64,000 bases of DNA, from the NCBI RefSeq assembly GCF_037023755.1, contig NZ_CP146100.1:2048501-2112500 (forward strand). The letters run 5' to 3'. Origin of the DNA: Saccharopolyspora sp. SCSIO 74807 (lineage in GTDB: Bacteria > Actinomycetota > Actinomycetes > Mycobacteriales > Pseudonocardiaceae). The notes under the pieces are model-generated. The model was not told where the DNA came from. It ran no database searches and worked only from the letters and a program-made list of their open reading frames with translations. Shown one piece after another: positions 52,741 to 63,926 of this stretch (position 1 is its first letter; each line of letters opens with the position of its first letter). A program made the position numbers and the translations under genes.

Positions 52741-54084
52741 ATGACCACCGAACCACTGACCGATCCCACCACCGGTCCGACCGATCCCGCCGCGCCGCGG
52801 GAGACCACCGAGGGCCGGATCTACACCGTCACCGGCGGCGACTGGGACGAGTTCCTGGACGAGACGGCCGGTGACGAGCGCGTCGTCATCAACCTGGGAC
52901 CGCAGCACCCGTCCACGCACGGCGTGCTGCGCCTGGTCCTGGAGCTGGAGGGCGAGACGGTCACCCAGGCCCGCTCGGTGATCGGCTACCTGCACACCGG
53001 GATCGAGAAGAACACCGAGTACCGCACCTGGACCCAGGGCGTCACGTTCGTGACGCGGATGGACTACCTGGCTCCGCTGTACAACGAGGCCGCGTACTGC
53101 CTCGGCGTGGAGAAGCTGCTGGAGATCGAGGCTCCGCCGCGGGCGCAGACGTTCCGGGTCATGCTCATGGAGCTGAACCGGATCTCCTCGCACCTGGTGT
53201 TCATGGCCACCGGCGCGATGGAGCTCGGTTCCACCACCGGCATGACCTTCGGCTTCCGCGACCGCGAGGAAGTGCTGCACCTGCTGGAGTTCCTCACCGG
53301 GCTGCGGATGAACCACGCCTTCATCCGGCCCGGCGGGGTCGCCCAGGACCTGCCGGAGGGCTACCGGGAGAAGGTGCTGGAGTTCATCAAGGTCATGGAC
53401 TCCCGGCTGCCGGACTACCACAAGCTGTTCTCCGGCCAGCCGATCTGGAAGCAGCGCCTGCAGGACGTCGGCTACCTGCCGCTGGACGGCGCGCTGCAGC
53501 TCGGCGTGACCGGCCCGATGCTGCGTTCCGCGGGCATCGCGTGGGACCTGCGCAAGATCGAGCCGTACTGCGGCTACGAGGACTTCGAGTTCGAGGTGCC
53601 GACCAGCACCGACGGGGACTGCTTCGCGCGGTTCCAGCTGCGGCTGGAGGAGATCCACCAGTCGCTGAAGATCGTCCGGCAGTGCCTGGACAAGCTCGAG
53701 CCCGGCCCGGTCATGGTCGAGGACCCGAAGATCGCCTGGCCCGCGAAGCTGAGCATCGGACCGGACGGCATGGGCAACTCGCTGGAGCACGTCCGCAAGA
53801 TCATGGGCCAGTCCATGGAGTCCCTGATCCACCACTTCAAGCTGGTCACCGAGGGCTTCGACGTGCCGCCGGGGCAGGTGTACTCGCCGGTGGAGTCGCC
53901 GCGCGGCGAGCTCGGCTACCACCTGGTCTCCGACGGCGGCACCCGGCCGATGCGGGTGCACGTGCGGGAACCGAGCTTCGTGAACCTCCAGGCGTTCCCG
54001 GCGATGTCCGAGGGCGGCCTGGTAGCGGACGTGATCGCGGCGGTCGCCTCGATCGATCCGGTGATGGGCGGGGTGGACCGATGA
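52741..54084 (+). CDS. nuoD: NADH-quinone oxidoreductase subunit D
   Basis: 447 residues from ATG 52741; GAGAGGTG just upstream serves as ribosome site. 49-kDa subunit lining the quinone pocket: [15 protein letters not shown] with the quinone-binding His, [14 protein letters not shown], and the C-terminal [22 protein letters not shown] with Asp before PVMGGVDR. A ~40-residue N-terminal extension rich in Thr/Pro precedes. Confidence 0.96.
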   Translation: MTTEPLTDPTTGPTDPAAPRETTEGRIYTVTGGDWDEFLDETAGDERVVINLGPQHPSTHGVLRLVLELEGETVTQARSVIGYLHTGIEKNTEYRTWTQGVTFVTRMDYLAPLYNEAAYCLGVEKLLEIEAPPRAQTFRVMLMELNRISSHLVFMATGAMELGSTTGMTFGFRDREEVLHLLEFLTGLRMNHAFIRPGGVAQDLPEGYREKVLEFIKVMDSRLPDYHKLFSGQPIWKQRLQDVGYLPLDGALQLGVTGPMLRSAGIAWDLRKIEPYCGYEDFEFEVPTSTDGDCFARFQLRLEEIHQSLKIVRQCLDKLEPGPVMVEDPKIAWPAKLSIGPDGMGNSLEHVRKIMGQSMESLIHHFKLVTEGFDVPPGQVYSPVESPRGELGYHLVSDGGTRPMRVHVREPSFVNLQAFPAMSEGGLVADVIAAVASIDPVMGGVDR

Positions 54085-54848
54085 CCGAGCAGTTCGATTT
54101 CACCACCACCGAGCACACGATCTCCCCGCCGCGGGAGCAGGTGTTCGGCGAGGACGTGCGCGCCGACGCGCGCAAGATCGTCGAGCGCTACCCGGAGTCG
54201 CGGTCGGCGCTGCTGCCGATGCTGCACCTGGTGCAGTCGGTGCAGGGCCACGTCAGCAACGACGGCATCGAGTTCTGCGCCGAGCAGCTCGCGCTGTCGG
54301 CCGCGGAGGTCAGCGCGGTCGCCACCTTCTACACGATGTACAAGCGCACGCCGTGCGGGCGGCACATCGTCAGCGTTTGCACGAACACGTTGTGCGCGGC
54401 GCTCGGCGGCGACGAGATCTACAAGGGACTCTCCGAGCACTTGGGCGTCGGGCACGACGAAACCGCGGGCACACCGGGCGAAGAGGGCTCGCTGACGTTG
54501 GAGCACGCGGAATGCCTCGCGGCCTGCGACCTCGCCCCGGTGCTGCAGGTCGATTACGAGTACTACGACAAGCAGCAGCCGGAATCCGCGCTGGAACTGG
54601 TGAAAGCGTTGCAGCGCGGGGAGAAGCCGGCGCCCACGCGCGGCGCCCCGCTGACCGACTTCCGCACCACCGAGCGCCAGCTCGCCGGGTTCTTCGACCG
54701 GCCGGGCGCTCGCCTCGGCGACACAGTGGACGGACCGTCGGCCGCGCCGGAGACGCTGCGCGGCGCCGGGATGGCCGAGCAGCGCGGATGGACCTCCCCC
54801 GCGATGCCGGACGACGCACCGATCCCGCCGCTGCCGGAGAAGGAGTGA
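54081..54848 (+). CDS. nuoE: NADH-quinone oxidoreductase subunit E
   Basis: 255 residues, ATG overlapping the nuoD stop. 24-kDa thioredoxin-like subunit with [2Fe-2S] cluster N1a: Cys pair in CTNTLC and Cys pair in ECLAAC. The C-terminal ~75 residues after the cluster domain are polar and extend past the usual family length. Confidence 0.95.
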   Translation: MTEQFDFTTTEHTISPPREQVFGEDVRADARKIVERYPESRSALLPMLHLVQSVQGHVSNDGIEFCAEQLALSAAEVSAVATFYTMYKRTPCGRHIVSVCTNTLCAALGGDEIYKGLSEHLGVGHDETAGTPGEEGSLTLEHAECLAACDLAPVLQVDYEYYDKQQPESALELVKALQRGEKPAPTRGAPLTDFRTTERQLAGFFDRPGARLGDTVDGPSAAPETLRGAGMAEQRGWTSPAMPDDAPIPPLPEKE

Positions 54849-54850
54849 CC

Positions 54851-56170
54851 ATGACCGACGCGAACTCCCGGCCGGACCCGCTGACCCCGGTGCTCACCAA
54901 GCGGTGGCTGTCGCCGGACTCGTGGAGCATCCGCACCTACGAGCGGCTGGAGGGCTACACCGCGCTGCGCAAGGCGCTGGCCGCGCAGCCGGACGAGCTG
55001 ATCGAGCTGGTCAAGACCGCGGGCCTGCGCGGCCGCGGCGGTGCCGGGTTCCCGGCGGGCGTGAAGTGGGGATTCATGCCGAAGGAGCCGGTCAAACCGC
55101 ACTACCTCGTGATCAACGCGGACGAGGGCGAACCGGGCACCTGCAAGGACATCCCGCTGATGATGGCCGATCCGCACTCGCTGATCGAGGGCTGCATCAT
55201 CGCGAGCTACGCCATGCGCGCGCACCACTGCCTGATCTACGTGCGGGGCGAGGCGCTGCACTGCATCCGGCGGCTGAACAACGCGGTGCAGGAGGCGTAC
55301 GAGGCGGGCTACCTGGGCAAGAACGTCCTCGGTTCCGGGTTCGACTGCGACATCGTCGTGCACGCGGGTGCGGGCGCCTACATCTGCGGTGAGGAGACCG
55401 CGCTGCTGGACTCGCTGGAAGGCAAGCGCGGCCAGCCGCGGCTCAAACCGCCGTTCCCGGCCGCGGCAGGGCTCTACGCCTGCCCGACGACGGTGAACAA
55501 CGTCGAGACGATCGCCTCGGTGCCGTTCATCGTCAACGGCGGTTCGGACTGGTTCCGCACCATGGGGCGGGAGAAGTCGCCGGGGCCGAAGATCTTCTCG
55601 CTGTCCGGCCACGTCGAGCGGCCCGGCCAGTACGAGGCACCGCTGGGCACCACGCTGCGGGAGCTGCTGGAACTCGCCGGCGGGATGAAGGACGGGATTC
55701 CGCTGAAGTTCTGGACCCCGGGCGGTTCCTCGACACCGCTGTTCACCGCCGAGCACCTGGACGTGCCGCTGGACTTCGAGGGCGCGGCCGAGGCGGGATC
55801 GATGCTGGGCACCACGGCGCTGATGGTGTTCAACGAGACGGTTTCGGTGCCGTGGGCGGTCATGAAGTGGACCCAGTTCTACGAGCACGAGTCCTGCGGC
55901 AAGTGCACGCCCTGCCGCGAGGGCACGTTCTGGCTCGCGCAGGTGCTGGAGCGGATGGTCGGCGGCAACGGCACCGAAGAGGACATCGAGACGCTGCTCG
56001 ACGTCTGCGACAACATCTTCGGCCGCTCGTTCTGCGCGCTCGGCGACGGCGCGGTCAGTCCGATCACCAGCGGCATCAAGTACTTCCGCGAGGAATTCCT
56101 CGCGCTGTGTCAGCAGAACCGGCCCGGCGCCGAACCGGGCGAGCCCGCACTGGCAGGAGCGGCCCGATGA
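54851..56170 (+). CDS. nuoF: NADH-quinone oxidoreductase subunit F
   Basis: 439 residues from ATG 54851. FMN- and NADH-binding subunit: RGRGGAGFPAGVKWGF, NADEGEPGTCKD, YICGEETALLDSLEGKRGQPRLKPPFPA, and the [4Fe-4S] N3 ligands SCGKCTPCREG with a distal Cys in RSFCALGD. Site of NADH oxidation. Overlaps nuoG by ATGA. Confidence 0.96.
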   Translation: MTDANSRPDPLTPVLTKRWLSPDSWSIRTYERLEGYTALRKALAAQPDELIELVKTAGLRGRGGAGFPAGVKWGFMPKEPVKPHYLVINADEGEPGTCKDIPLMMADPHSLIEGCIIASYAMRAHHCLIYVRGEALHCIRRLNNAVQEAYEAGYLGKNVLGSGFDCDIVVHAGAGAYICGEETALLDSLEGKRGQPRLKPPFPAAAGLYACPTTVNNVETIASVPFIVNGGSDWFRTMGREKSPGPKIFSLSGHVERPGQYEAPLGTTLRELLELAGGMKDGIPLKFWTPGGSSTPLFTAEHLDVPLDFEGAAEAGSMLGTTALMVFNETVSVPWAVMKWTQFYEHESCGKCTPCREGTFWLAQVLERMVGGNGTEEDIETLLDVCDNIFGRSFCALGDGAVSPITSGIKYFREEFLALCQQNRPGAEPGEPALAGAAR

Positions 56171-58743
56171 CGGTGGCACCCGAGCGAGAGAGCAAGCCGG
56201 TCCCGGAGGGGCACGTCCGGCTCACCATCGACGGCGTCGAGATCGACGCGCCGAAGGGCGAGCTGCTGATCCGCACCGCCGAGCGGATGGGCATCACGAT
56301 CCCGCGCTTCTGCGACCACCCGCTGCTGGATCCCGCGGGCGCGTGCAGGCAGTGCCTGGTCGAGGTGGAGATGAACGGCCGGGCGATGCCCAAGCCGCAG
56401 GCCAGCTGCACCATCACCGTCGCCGACGGGATGGTCGTCAAGACGCAGCGCAGCTCGCCGGTGGCGGACAAGGCGCAGCAGGGCATGATGGAGCTGCTGC
56501 TGATCAACCACCCGCTGGACTGCCCGATCTGCGACAAGGGCGGCGAGTGCCCGTTGCAGAACCAGGCGCTCAAGCACGGGCGCGCGGAATCCCGCTTCCA
56601 CGACACCAAGCGGACCTTCGCCAAGCCGGTGCCGATCTCGGCGCAGGTGCTGCTGGACCGCGAGCGTTGCGTGCTGTGCCAGCGCTGCACCCGCTTTTCC
56701 AAGCAGATCGCGGGTGATCCGTTCATCGAGCTGCTGGAGCGCGGGGCGGTGCAGCAGATCGGGATCGCCGAGCAGCAGCCGTTCCAGTCCTACTTCTCCG
56801 GCAACACCATCCAGATCTGCCCGGTGGGCGCGTTGACCAGTGCGGCCTACCGGTTCCGGTCCCGGCCGTTCGACCTGGTGTCCACGCCCGGTGTGTGCGA
56901 GCACTGCTCTTCGGGCTGCGCTACCCGCACGGACTGGCGGCGCGGCAAGGTGATGCGCCGGCTCGCGGGTGAGGACCCGGAGGTCAACGAGGAGTGGACC
57001 TGCGACAAGGGCCGGTTCGCGTTCCGCTACGCCACCGCCACCGACCGGTTCACGCGGCCGCAGGTGCGGGAGAACGGTGCGCTGCGACCGGCGTCGTGGA
57101 CGGAGGCGTTGCGCACGGCCGCCGACGGGCTCATCGCCGCGCGCGACGAACACGGCGTCGGTGTGCTGCCGGGCGGGCGGCTGACCGTCGAGGACGCCTA
57201 CGCCTACTCGAAGTTCGCGCGGATCGCGTTGCGCACCAACGACATCGACGCCCGTGCGCGGGCGCACTCGGACGAGGAGCTGGCGTTCCTGGAGTCCACT
57301 GTGGTCGGCATGGGGCCGGGCTCCGGCGCGGTGACCTACGCGGACCTGGAGGCCGCGCCCGCGGTGCTGTGCGTGGCCTTCGAGCCGGAGGAGGAATCGC
57401 CGATCGTGTTCCTGCGGCTGCGCAAAGCGGCTCGCAAGGGCAGCACGAAGGTCTTCCACCTCGGGCAGTGGAACTCGCCCGGGGTGGAGAAGACCACCCG
57501 GATCATGGGCGGTGGCGGGCCGATCGACGCCGGTGCGCTGCTGCCTTGCCCGCCCGGTGGGGAGGCCGCCGCGCTCGCCGCGCTTCCGTCCGAAGTGGAC
57601 GAACTGCTGCGCGCGGACGGCGCGGTGCTCGCCGTCGGTGAGCGCGCCGCGCAGATTCCCGGGCTGTACTCCGAAATCGTGCGCACCGCCGCGCGCACCG
57701 GCGCCGGGATCGCCTGGATCCCGCGGCGTGCCGGGGAACGCGGCGCGGTCGAAGCGGGCGCGTTGCCGAACCTGCTGCCCGGCGGGCGCAGCGTCACCGA
57801 CCTGAACTCCTGCGTGGAACTCGCCCGCGAGTGGGGACAGCCGAGCCTGCCCGGCATCCCCGGCCGGGACACCACCGGCATCCTCACCGCCGCCGCGCGC
57901 GGCGAACTGTCCGGGCTGCTGGTCGGCGGCGTCGACCCGGACGACCTGCCCGATCCGGAACTGGCCGCCCAAGCCCTGGCGCGCGCCGGGTTCGTGGTGA
58001 GCCTGGAACTGCGACCCAGCGGCGTCACCGAACACGCCGACGTGGTGCTGCCGATCGCGCCGAGCGTCGAGAAGTCCGGCAGCTACCTGAACTGGGAAGG
58101 CCGCCGCCGCGAGTTCGCCGTCACGATCGAAGGCAGCGGTGCGCTGCCGGACTGCCGCGTGCTGGACACCCTCGCGGTGGAGATGGACGCCGACCTGTTC
58201 ACCCAGACCCCGGCGGCATCCCGCGCCGAGCTCGACCGGCTCGGGATCAGCGACCGGCCGCGGGCAGCACCACCGGAAGAACCGGTGCGGCCGGTGTCCC
58301 CGCCAGGACCGGGCCGTGCGCTGCTGGCGACCTGGCGGCTGCTGCTCGACGACGGGTCGCTGCAGGACGGGGAACCGAACCTCGCGGGCACCCGGCGCCG
58401 CCCGGTCGCGATGCTTTCGCCGGGCACCGCGCGGCGGCTCGGGCTCGGGCCGCGGCAGCAGGTCGAGGTCCGCGGTGACCGCGGCGCGATCTCGCTGGAA
58501 GCCGAGGTGACCGAGATGCCGGACGACGTGGTCTGGCTGCCGTCGGAATCCGGGCCGTCGAAGGTGAACCGGGCGCTCGGCGTCGGGCACGGCGCCGCGG
58601 TCGCGCTCGCGCCCGCCGCCACGTTCCCAGCCGGGGGCGACAGCGTCGCCGGGCACGGCATCAACGGGGCCAACGGGCACACCGGTAACGGGCACACCGG
58701 GCAGGCGCCGGCAGGTCCGGACGCCGAGGGGAGCCGGTCATGA
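56167..58743 (+). CDS. nuoG: NADH-quinone oxidoreductase subunit G
   Basis: 858 residues. Fe-S relay subunit. N1b [2Fe-2S] ligands lie in [20 protein letters not shown] and QASC. N5 ligands: [18 protein letters not shown]4: [13 protein letters not shown] and [10 protein letters not shown]7-type: [11 protein letters not shown] plus CDKGRF. The rest is a molybdopterin-oxidoreductase-like domain without cofactor. The last ~25 residues are a Gly/His/Asn tail with two NGHTG units, not a usual NuoG feature. Stop overlaps nuoH ATG. Confidence 0.95.
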   Translation: MTVAPERESKPVPEGHVRLTIDGVEIDAPKGELLIRTAERMGITIPRFCDHPLLDPAGACRQCLVEVEMNGRAMPKPQASCTITVADGMVVKTQRSSPVADKAQQGMMELLLINHPLDCPICDKGGECPLQNQALKHGRAESRFHDTKRTFAKPVPISAQVLLDRERCVLCQRCTRFSKQIAGDPFIELLERGAVQQIGIAEQQPFQSYFSGNTIQICPVGALTSAAYRFRSRPFDLVSTPGVCEHCSSGCATRTDWRRGKVMRRLAGEDPEVNEEWTCDKGRFAFRYATATDRFTRPQVRENGALRPASWTEALRTAADGLIAARDEHGVGVLPGGRLTVEDAYAYSKFARIALRTNDIDARARAHSDEELAFLESTVVGMGPGSGAVTYADLEAAPAVLCVAFEPEEESPIVFLRLRKAARKGSTKVFHLGQWNSPGVEKTTRIMGGGGPIDAGALLPCPPGGEAAALAALPSEVDELLRADGAVLAVGERAAQIPGLYSEIVRTAARTGAGIAWIPRRAGERGAVEAGALPNLLPGGRSVTDLNSCVELAREWGQPSLPGIPGRDTTGILTAAARGELSGLLVGGVDPDDLPDPELAAQALARAGFVVSLELRPSGVTEHADVVLPIAPSVEKSGSYLNWEGRRREFAVTIEGSGALPDCRVLDTLAVEMDADLFTQTPAASRAELDRLGISDRPRAAPPEEPVRPVSPPGPGRALLATWRLLLDDGSLQDGEPNLAGTRRRPVAMLSPGTARRLGLGPRQQVEVRGDRGAISLEAEVTEMPDDVVWLPSESGPSKVNRALGVGHGAAVALAPAATFPAGGDSVAGHGINGANGHTGNGHTGQAPAGPDAEGSRS

Positions 58744-60029
58744 CCCACACCGCGGAGCTGATCGCCGACGACCCGATCTGGCTGGTCCTGATCAAGGTCG
58801 TCGCGATCTTCGCCTTCCTGGTCCTGATGACGCTGCTGACGATCTGGGCCGAGCGCCGCGTGCTCGGGCGGATGCAGCACCGGCCCGGACCGAACCGCGC
58901 CGGACCGTTCGGCATCCTGCAGTCGCTGGCCGACGGGCTCAAGCTCGCGTTCAAGGAGGACATCCGCCCGGTGCTGGCGGACAAGTGGGTGTACTTCCTG
59001 GCGCCGGTGATCTCCGCGGCGCCCGCGCTGGTGTCGTTCTCGGTGATGCCGATCGGGCCGGAGGTCACGATCTTCGGGGAGCGCACCGCGCTGCAGCTGG
59101 TGGAGCTGCCGGTCGGGTTGCTGGTCGTGCTGGCGATGGCCTCCATCGGCGTCTACGGCATCGTGCTCGCCGGGTGGGCGTCCGGTTCGCCGTACCCGCT
59201 GCTGGGGTCGTTGCGCTCGGCCGCTCAGGTGATCTCCTACGAGATCGCGATGGGCCTGTCGTTCGTCGCGGTGATCATGTACTCGGGCACGCTGTCCACA
59301 TCGGGCATCGTCGAGGCGCAGACGAACGGCTGGTTCGCGCTGGTGCTGCCGGTCAGCTTCCTGGTCTACGCGGTGTCCATGGTCGGCGAGACCAACCGCG
59401 CCCCGTTCGACCTGCCGGAAGCCGAGTCCGAGCTGGTCGGCGGGTTCCACACCGAGTACTCCTCGCTGAAGTTCGCGCTGTTCTTCCTCGCCGAGTACAT
59501 CAACATGGTCACCGTCTCGGCGCTGGCCACCACGCTGTTCCTCGGCGGCTGGCACGCGCCGTGGCCGCTGAGCCTGATCGGCGACGGGGTGCTCAACACC
59601 GGCTGGTGGCCGGTGCTGTGGTTCCTCGGCAAGACGCTGTTCTTCCTGTTCGTGTTCGTGTGGCTGCGCGGCACGCTGCCGCGGCTGCGCTACGACCAGT
59701 TCATGAACCTCGGCTGGAAGCTGCTGGTCCCGGTGAGCCTGGTGTGGATCGTGGTGGTCACCGTGATCCGCGCGCTGCGCAACGAGCAGCTGCTCGCCTC
59801 GCCACCGGCACTGATCATCGGCGCGGTCGTGATCGTCGCGCTGGCCGCAGTCGTGTTCCTGCTGCCCGGCCGCGGCGAACCGGAACCGGAGGAGCCCGCG
59901 GCGCCGCTGTCCGGCAGCGGCTACCCGGTGCCACCGCTGGACCTGCAAGTGCCCCCGACCCCACCGCGGCGGCGGCAGGTGCCGTCCGGGGCCGAGGACG
60001 GCTCGAAGGAGGGAGCGGGCAGTGTTTGA
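58740..60029 (+). CDS. nuoH: NADH-quinone oxidoreductase subunit H
   Basis: 429 residues, eight core TM helices. Links membrane and peripheral arms and forms the quinone channel. Motifs: [71 protein letters not shown], and [17 protein letters not shown]-terminal ~80 residues form an extra TM plus a Pro/Glu-rich cytoplasmic tail. Overlaps nuoI by 8 bp. Confidence 0.96.
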   Translation: MTHTAELIADDPIWLVLIKVVAIFAFLVLMTLLTIWAERRVLGRMQHRPGPNRAGPFGILQSLADGLKLAFKEDIRPVLADKWVYFLAPVISAAPALVSFSVMPIGPEVTIFGERTALQLVELPVGLLVVLAMASIGVYGIVLAGWASGSPYPLLGSLRSAAQVISYEIAMGLSFVAVIMYSGTLSTSGIVEAQTNGWFALVLPVSFLVYAVSMVGETNRAPFDLPEAESELVGGFHTEYSSLKFALFFLAEYINMVTVSALATTLFLGGWHAPWPLSLIGDGVLNTGWWPVLWFLGKTLFFLFVFVWLRGTLPRLRYDQFMNLGWKLLVPVSLVWIVVVTVIRALRNEQLLASPPALIIGAVVIVALAAVVFLLPGRGEPEPEEPAAPLSGSGYPVPPLDLQVPPTPPRRRQVPSGAEDGSKEGAGSV

Positions 60030-60582
60030 TCCGCTGAAAGGTTTCGGCGTCACCTTCTCGACCATGTTCAAGAAGGTCGTCACCGAGGAGTACCCCGAGG
60101 TCAAGAAGGTCACCGCGCCCCGGTTCCACGGCCGCCACCAGCTCAACCGGCACCCGGACGGGCTGGAGAAGTGCGTGGGCTGCGAACTGTGCGCCTGGGC
60201 CTGCCCGGCCGACGCGATCTTCGTCGAGGGCGGGGACAACACCGACGACGCGCGGTACTCGCCCGGTGAGCGCTTCGGCGCCGATTACCAGATCAACTAC
60301 CTGCGCTGCATCGGCTGCGGCCTGTGCATCGAGGCGTGCCCGACGCGGTCGCTGACCATGACCAACGAGTACGAGACCGCCGACGACAACCGGCAGAACC
60401 TGATCTACACCAAGGAGGACCTGCTCGCGCCGCTGCTGCCCGGCATGGAGCAGCCGCCGCACCCGATGCGGCTCGGCGAGGACGAGCAGGACTACTACGT
60501 GCGCGGCCCCGAACTCGCGCGGCAGGCCGGAGTGCCGTCGGGCGAGACCGTCGAGACCGGCCAAGAGGAGGCGCGGCGGTGA
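60022..60582 (+). CDS. nuoI: NADH-quinone oxidoreductase subunit I
   Basis: 186 residues from GTG 60022 behind AAGGAGGG. Two [4Fe-4S] clusters (N6a, N6b) with ligands [15 protein letters not shown] and [15 protein letters not shown]. Amphipathic N-terminal helix ([19 protein letters not shown]) anchors it on the membrane arm. Confidence 0.96.
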   Translation: MFDPLKGFGVTFSTMFKKVVTEEYPEVKKVTAPRFHGRHQLNRHPDGLEKCVGCELCAWACPADAIFVEGGDNTDDARYSPGERFGADYQINYLRCIGCGLCIEACPTRSLTMTNEYETADDNRQNLIYTKEDLLAPLLPGMEQPPHPMRLGEDEQDYYVRGPELARQAGVPSGETVETGQEEARR

Positions 60583-61568
60583 TGCTCGCGGCAACGGCGG
60601 TGCTCGCCCAGCAGCAGGCCGCGGACGTGGTCGGCGCCGGTGAGACCGCGGTGTTCTGGATCCTCGGCCCGCTGTCGCTGGTCGGGGCGCTCGGCATGGT
60701 GTTCGCCCGCAACGCCGTGCACTCGGCGCTGTGGCTGGTGCTGACGATGCTCAGCCTCGGGGTGCTCTACATGGCGCAGAGCGCGCAGTTCCTCGGGTTC
60801 ACCCAGATCATCGTCTACACCGGCGCGATCATGATGCTGTTCCTGTTCGTGCTGATGATGGTCGGGCGGGACTCGTCGGACTCGGTGGTGGAAGTGCTGC
60901 GCGGGCAGCGGCTGGCGGCCGCGGTGGCCGGGGTGGGCTTCGCGCTGCTGCTGGTGACCGGGCTGGCGCGGTCGCTGACCGACGTGCCGGTGGCGGCGCC
61001 GCTGGACCCGTGGTCGCCGCAGGGCGGCGGCGCGGGCGGGCTCGGTGCGCTGATCTTCACCGACTACCTGTTCCCGTTCGAGCTGACCTCCGCGCTGCTG
61101 ATCACCGCGGCGATCGGCGCGATGGTGCTGGCCTACGGCGGCAAGGGCCGGGCGGCCAAGATCGGCCAGCGGGAGCGGGCCGACGCCCGGTTCCGCGGTG
61201 CGCGGCCGTCGCCGCTACCGGGTCCCGGCGTGTACGCGACCGCCAACTCGGTCGCCACGCCCGCGCTGCTGCCGGACGGCACGGTGGCTCCCGAGTCGCT
61301 GTCCGAGATCTTGGACAACCTGCCTGCGGAACGGCTCACCCGCGAACGCGCCGCCGTCGCGGGCCGCACCGAGCAGCCGGACCCGCACGCGCTCACCACG
61401 CCCGAACGGCGCGGCAAGCACGAGAAGCCCGAGTCCGCACCGGACACCGCGGAACCCGGGCAGCGCAACGGAACCCGGTCCGGCGACGAGGGCAACGGCA
61501 ACGGGGACAACGGCAACAACGGGCGGTCCGAGTCCGGGCACGCCGCACCCGAGGAGGTCCGGCAGTGA
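60582..61568 (+). CDS. nuoJ: NADH-quinone oxidoreductase subunit J
   Basis: 328 residues from ATG 60582; GTG 60579 is also possible. Core of five TM helices: [42 protein letters not shown] and [19 protein letters not shown]. From residue ~185 a hydrophilic tail of about 140 residues follows, ending in an Asn/Gly-rich run ([11 protein letters not shown]). That is far beyond the E. coli length of 184; actinobacterial NuoJ often has such tails, but this one is long. Confidence 0.94.
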   Translation: MLAATAVLAQQQAADVVGAGETAVFWILGPLSLVGALGMVFARNAVHSALWLVLTMLSLGVLYMAQSAQFLGFTQIIVYTGAIMMLFLFVLMMVGRDSSDSVVEVLRGQRLAAAVAGVGFALLLVTGLARSLTDVPVAAPLDPWSPQGGGAGGLGALIFTDYLFPFELTSALLITAAIGAMVLAYGGKGRAAKIGQRERADARFRGARPSPLPGPGVYATANSVATPALLPDGTVAPESLSEILDNLPAERLTRERAAVAGRTEQPDPHALTTPERRGKHEKPESAPDTAEPGQRNGTRSGDEGNGNGDNGNNGRSESGHAAPEEVRQ

Positions 61569-61864
61569 CCCCGACCTACTACCTGTTGCTGTCCGCGCTG
61601 CTGTTCAGCATCGGCGCCGTCGGCGTGCTGGTGCGGCGCAACGCGATCGTCGTGTTCATGTGCGTGGAGCTGATGCTCAACGCGGTCAACCTCACGCTGG
61701 TGACCTTCGCCCGGATCGAGGGCTCGGTGCACGGGCAGGTGATGGCGTTCTTCGTGATGGTCGTCGCCGCAGCCGAGGTCGTGGTGGGGCTGGCGATCAT
61801 CATGTCGATCTTCCGCACCCGCCGGTCGGCCTCGGTCGACGACGCGAACCTGCTCAAGTACTGA
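61565..61864 (+). CDS. nuoK: NADH-quinone oxidoreductase subunit K
   Basis: 99 residues, three TM helices, from GTG 61565 overlapping nuoJ's stop. MrpC-like proton-channel subunit with conserved membrane Glu residues in [11 protein letters not shown] and [11 protein letters not shown]. Normal length. Confidence 0.96.
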   Translation: MTPTYYLLLSALLFSIGAVGVLVRRNAIVVFMCVELMLNAVNLTLVTFARIEGSVHGQVMAFFVMVVAAAEVVVGLAIIMSIFRTRRSASVDDANLLKY

Positions 61865-61889
61865 CCGCGCTCATCGAGGGAGACCTGGC

Positions 61890-63926
61890 GTGACGACGAC
61901 GTTTCCGGCTGTCGGTCTTGAGCTGGCAGGCCCCGAGCTGGCAGGCCCCGAGCTGGCAGGTCCCGGCTCGGCCGTGCAGGCCGCGCAGGGCGCCATCCAG
62001 GGCAACGCCTGGCTGCTGATCGCGCTGCCGCTGCTCGGCGCGGCGGTGCTGCTGCTGGCCGGGCGGCGCGCCAACGGGTGGGGGCACCTGCTCGGCTGCG
62101 CCACCATGATCGCGGCCTTCGCCTACGGGGTGCTGCTGTTCACCTCCATCTCCGGTGACGTGGCCCCGGTGCGCGAGCTGCACCTGTTCTCGTGGATCCC
62201 GGTGAACGCGCTGCAGGTGGACTTCGGCCTGCGGCTGGATCCGCTGTCGATGGTGTTCGTGCTGCTGATCACCGGAGTGGGCGCGCTGATCCACCTCTAC
62301 TCGGTCGGCTACATGGCGCACGACCAGCAGGGGCGCGAGGGCCGGGACAACTCCGAGCGGCGGCGGTTCTTCGGCTACCTGAACCTGTTCGTGGCCGCGA
62401 TGCTGATCCTGGTGCTGGGCAACAGCTTCGTGACGCTCTACCTCGGCTGGGAGGGCGTCGGGCTGGCGTCCTACCTGCTGATCGGGTTCTGGCAGCACCG
62501 GCCGTCGGCGGCCGCGGCGGCGACCAAGGCGTTCGTGATGAACCGCGTCGGCGACGTCGGCCTGGCGCTGGCGATCTTCCTGCTGTTCGCGAAGCTCGGC
62601 ACCACGCAGTACACCGAGGTCTTCGCCCGCGCGGACGAGCTCACGCCGGGCGTGCTGCTGGCGATCACGCTGTTGCTGCTGCTGGGCGCGTGCGGCAAGT
62701 CCGGTCAGGTGCCGTTGCAGGCGTGGCTGCCGGACGCGATGGAAGGCCCGACGCCGGTGTCCGCGCTGATCCACGCGGCCACCATGGTCACCGCGGGCGT
62801 GTACCTGATCGCGCGCGCCAACCCGCTGTTCACGCTCTCGCCGGACGGGCGGCTGGTGGTCACCGTCATCGGCGCGGTGACGCTGCTGGTCGGGTGCGTG
62901 ATCGGCTGCGCTTACGACGACATCAAGAAGGTCCTCGCGTACTCCACGGTGAGCCAGATCGGCTACATGATCCTCGCCGTCGGGCTCGGCCCGGCCGGGT
63001 ACGCGCTCGGGATCATGCACCTGCTCACGCACGGGTTCTTCAAGGCCGGGCTGTTCCTCGGCGCCGGCTCGGTGATGCACGCGATGCGCGACGAGGTCGA
63101 CATGCGCAAGTTCGGCGGGCTGGCCAAGCACCTGCCGATCACGTTCGCCACCTTCGGGCTCGGCTACCTGGCGCTGATCGGGTTCCCGTTCCTGTCCGGC
63201 TACTACTCCAAGGACGCGATCATCGAGGCCGCGTTCGGCCAAGAAGGCTGGCAGGGCTGGGTGTTCGGCGGGGCGGCGCTGCTGGGCGCGGCGCTGACCG
63301 CGTTCTACATGACGCGGCTGATGCTGCTGACGTTCTTCGGCGAGAAGCGCTGGGAGAACCTGAAGTCCGCGGACGGTCAGGAATTCCACCCGCACGAATC
63401 CCCGCCGATCATGACCGGCCCGATGATCGTGCTGGCGATCGGCTCGATCGGCGCGGGCGCGTTCTTCGCGGTCGGCGACCGGCTCGTCACGTTCCTCGCG
63501 CCGTCGCTCGGTGAACTCCAGGAAGCGCACGGCGGGGCGCTGCCGCACTCGGTGATCCCGGTGCTGACCGTCGCGCTCTCGGCCGCGGGCGTGCTGGTGG
63601 CCTGGCTGGCCGTCGGGCGCAAGCAGGTGCCGGTCACCCGCCCGCAGCGGGTGTCGCCGGTGGTGCGGGCCGCGCGGGCCGACCTGGGCGGGAACCGGCT
63701 CAACGACCTCGTCGCGGTGAAACCGGCGTTCGGGCTCACCCGCGGTCTGGTCGCGTTCGACGACAAGGCCGTCGACGGCGCGGTGAACGGCCTGGCCGGT
63801 GCGCTGCAGGGCGGCTCCGGCTGGATGCGGCGCTGGCAGACCGGCTTCGTGCGCTCGTACGCGCTGTCGATGCTCTGCGGCGGCGTGATCCTGATCGCCG
63901 CGCTGATGGCGGTGGGGACGCCATGA
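61890..63926 (+). CDS. nuoL: NADH-quinone oxidoreductase subunit L
   Basis: 678 residues from GTG 61890 behind GAGGGAG. Antiporter-like proton pump subunit. Motifs: [19 protein letters not shown] with the TM5 Glu, [45 protein letters not shown], and [17 protein letters not shown] with Lys residues. The N-terminus contains three in-frame ELAGP units (residues 11-25) that no other part of NuoL resembles. Stop overlaps the next mini-cistron (ATGA). Confidence 0.95.
   Translation: MTTTFPAVGLELAGPELAGPELAGPGSAVQAAQGAIQGNAWLLIALPLLGAAVLLLAGRRANGWGHLLGCATMIAAFAYGVLLFTSISGDVAPVRELHLFSWIPVNALQVDFGLRLDPLSMVFVLLITGVGALIHLYSVGYMAHDQQGREGRDNSERRRFFGYLNLFVAAMLILVLGNSFVTLYLGWEGVGLASYLLIGFWQHRPSAAAAATKAFVMNRVGDVGLALAIFLLFAKLGTTQYTEVFARADELTPGVLLAITLLLLLGACGKSGQVPLQAWLPDAMEGPTPVSALIHAATMVTAGVYLIARANPLFTLSPDGRLVVTVIGAVTLLVGCVIGCAYDDIKKVLAYSTVSQIGYMILAVGLGPAGYALGIMHLLTHGFFKAGLFLGAGSVMHAMRDEVDMRKFGGLAKHLPITFATFGLGYLALIGFPFLSGYYSKDAIIEAAFGQEGWQGWVFGGAALLGAALTAFYMTRLMLLTFFGEKRWENLKSADGQEFHPHESPPIMTGPMIVLAIGSIGAGAFFAVGDRLVTFLAPSLGELQEAHGGALPHSVIPVLTVALSAAGVLVAWLAVGRKQVPVTRPQRVSPVVRAARADLGGNRLNDLVAVKPAFGLTRGLVAFDDKAVDGAVNGLAGALQGGSGWMRRWQTGFVRSYALSMLCGGVILIAALMAVGTP
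61920..61964 (+). repeat. Three tandem 15-bp repeats in nuoL
   Basis: GAGCTGGCAGGCCCC at 61920-61934 and 61935-61949, then GAGCTGGCAGGTCCC at 61950-61964. They encode ELAGP three times just before TM1. Confidence 0.95.

Noticed and set aside
56110-58695. Minus-strand frame of 861 codons opposite nuoG
   Set aside because: Composition is antisense-like (Arg, His, Gln runs) and no domain is visible; nuoG on the plus strand is certain.
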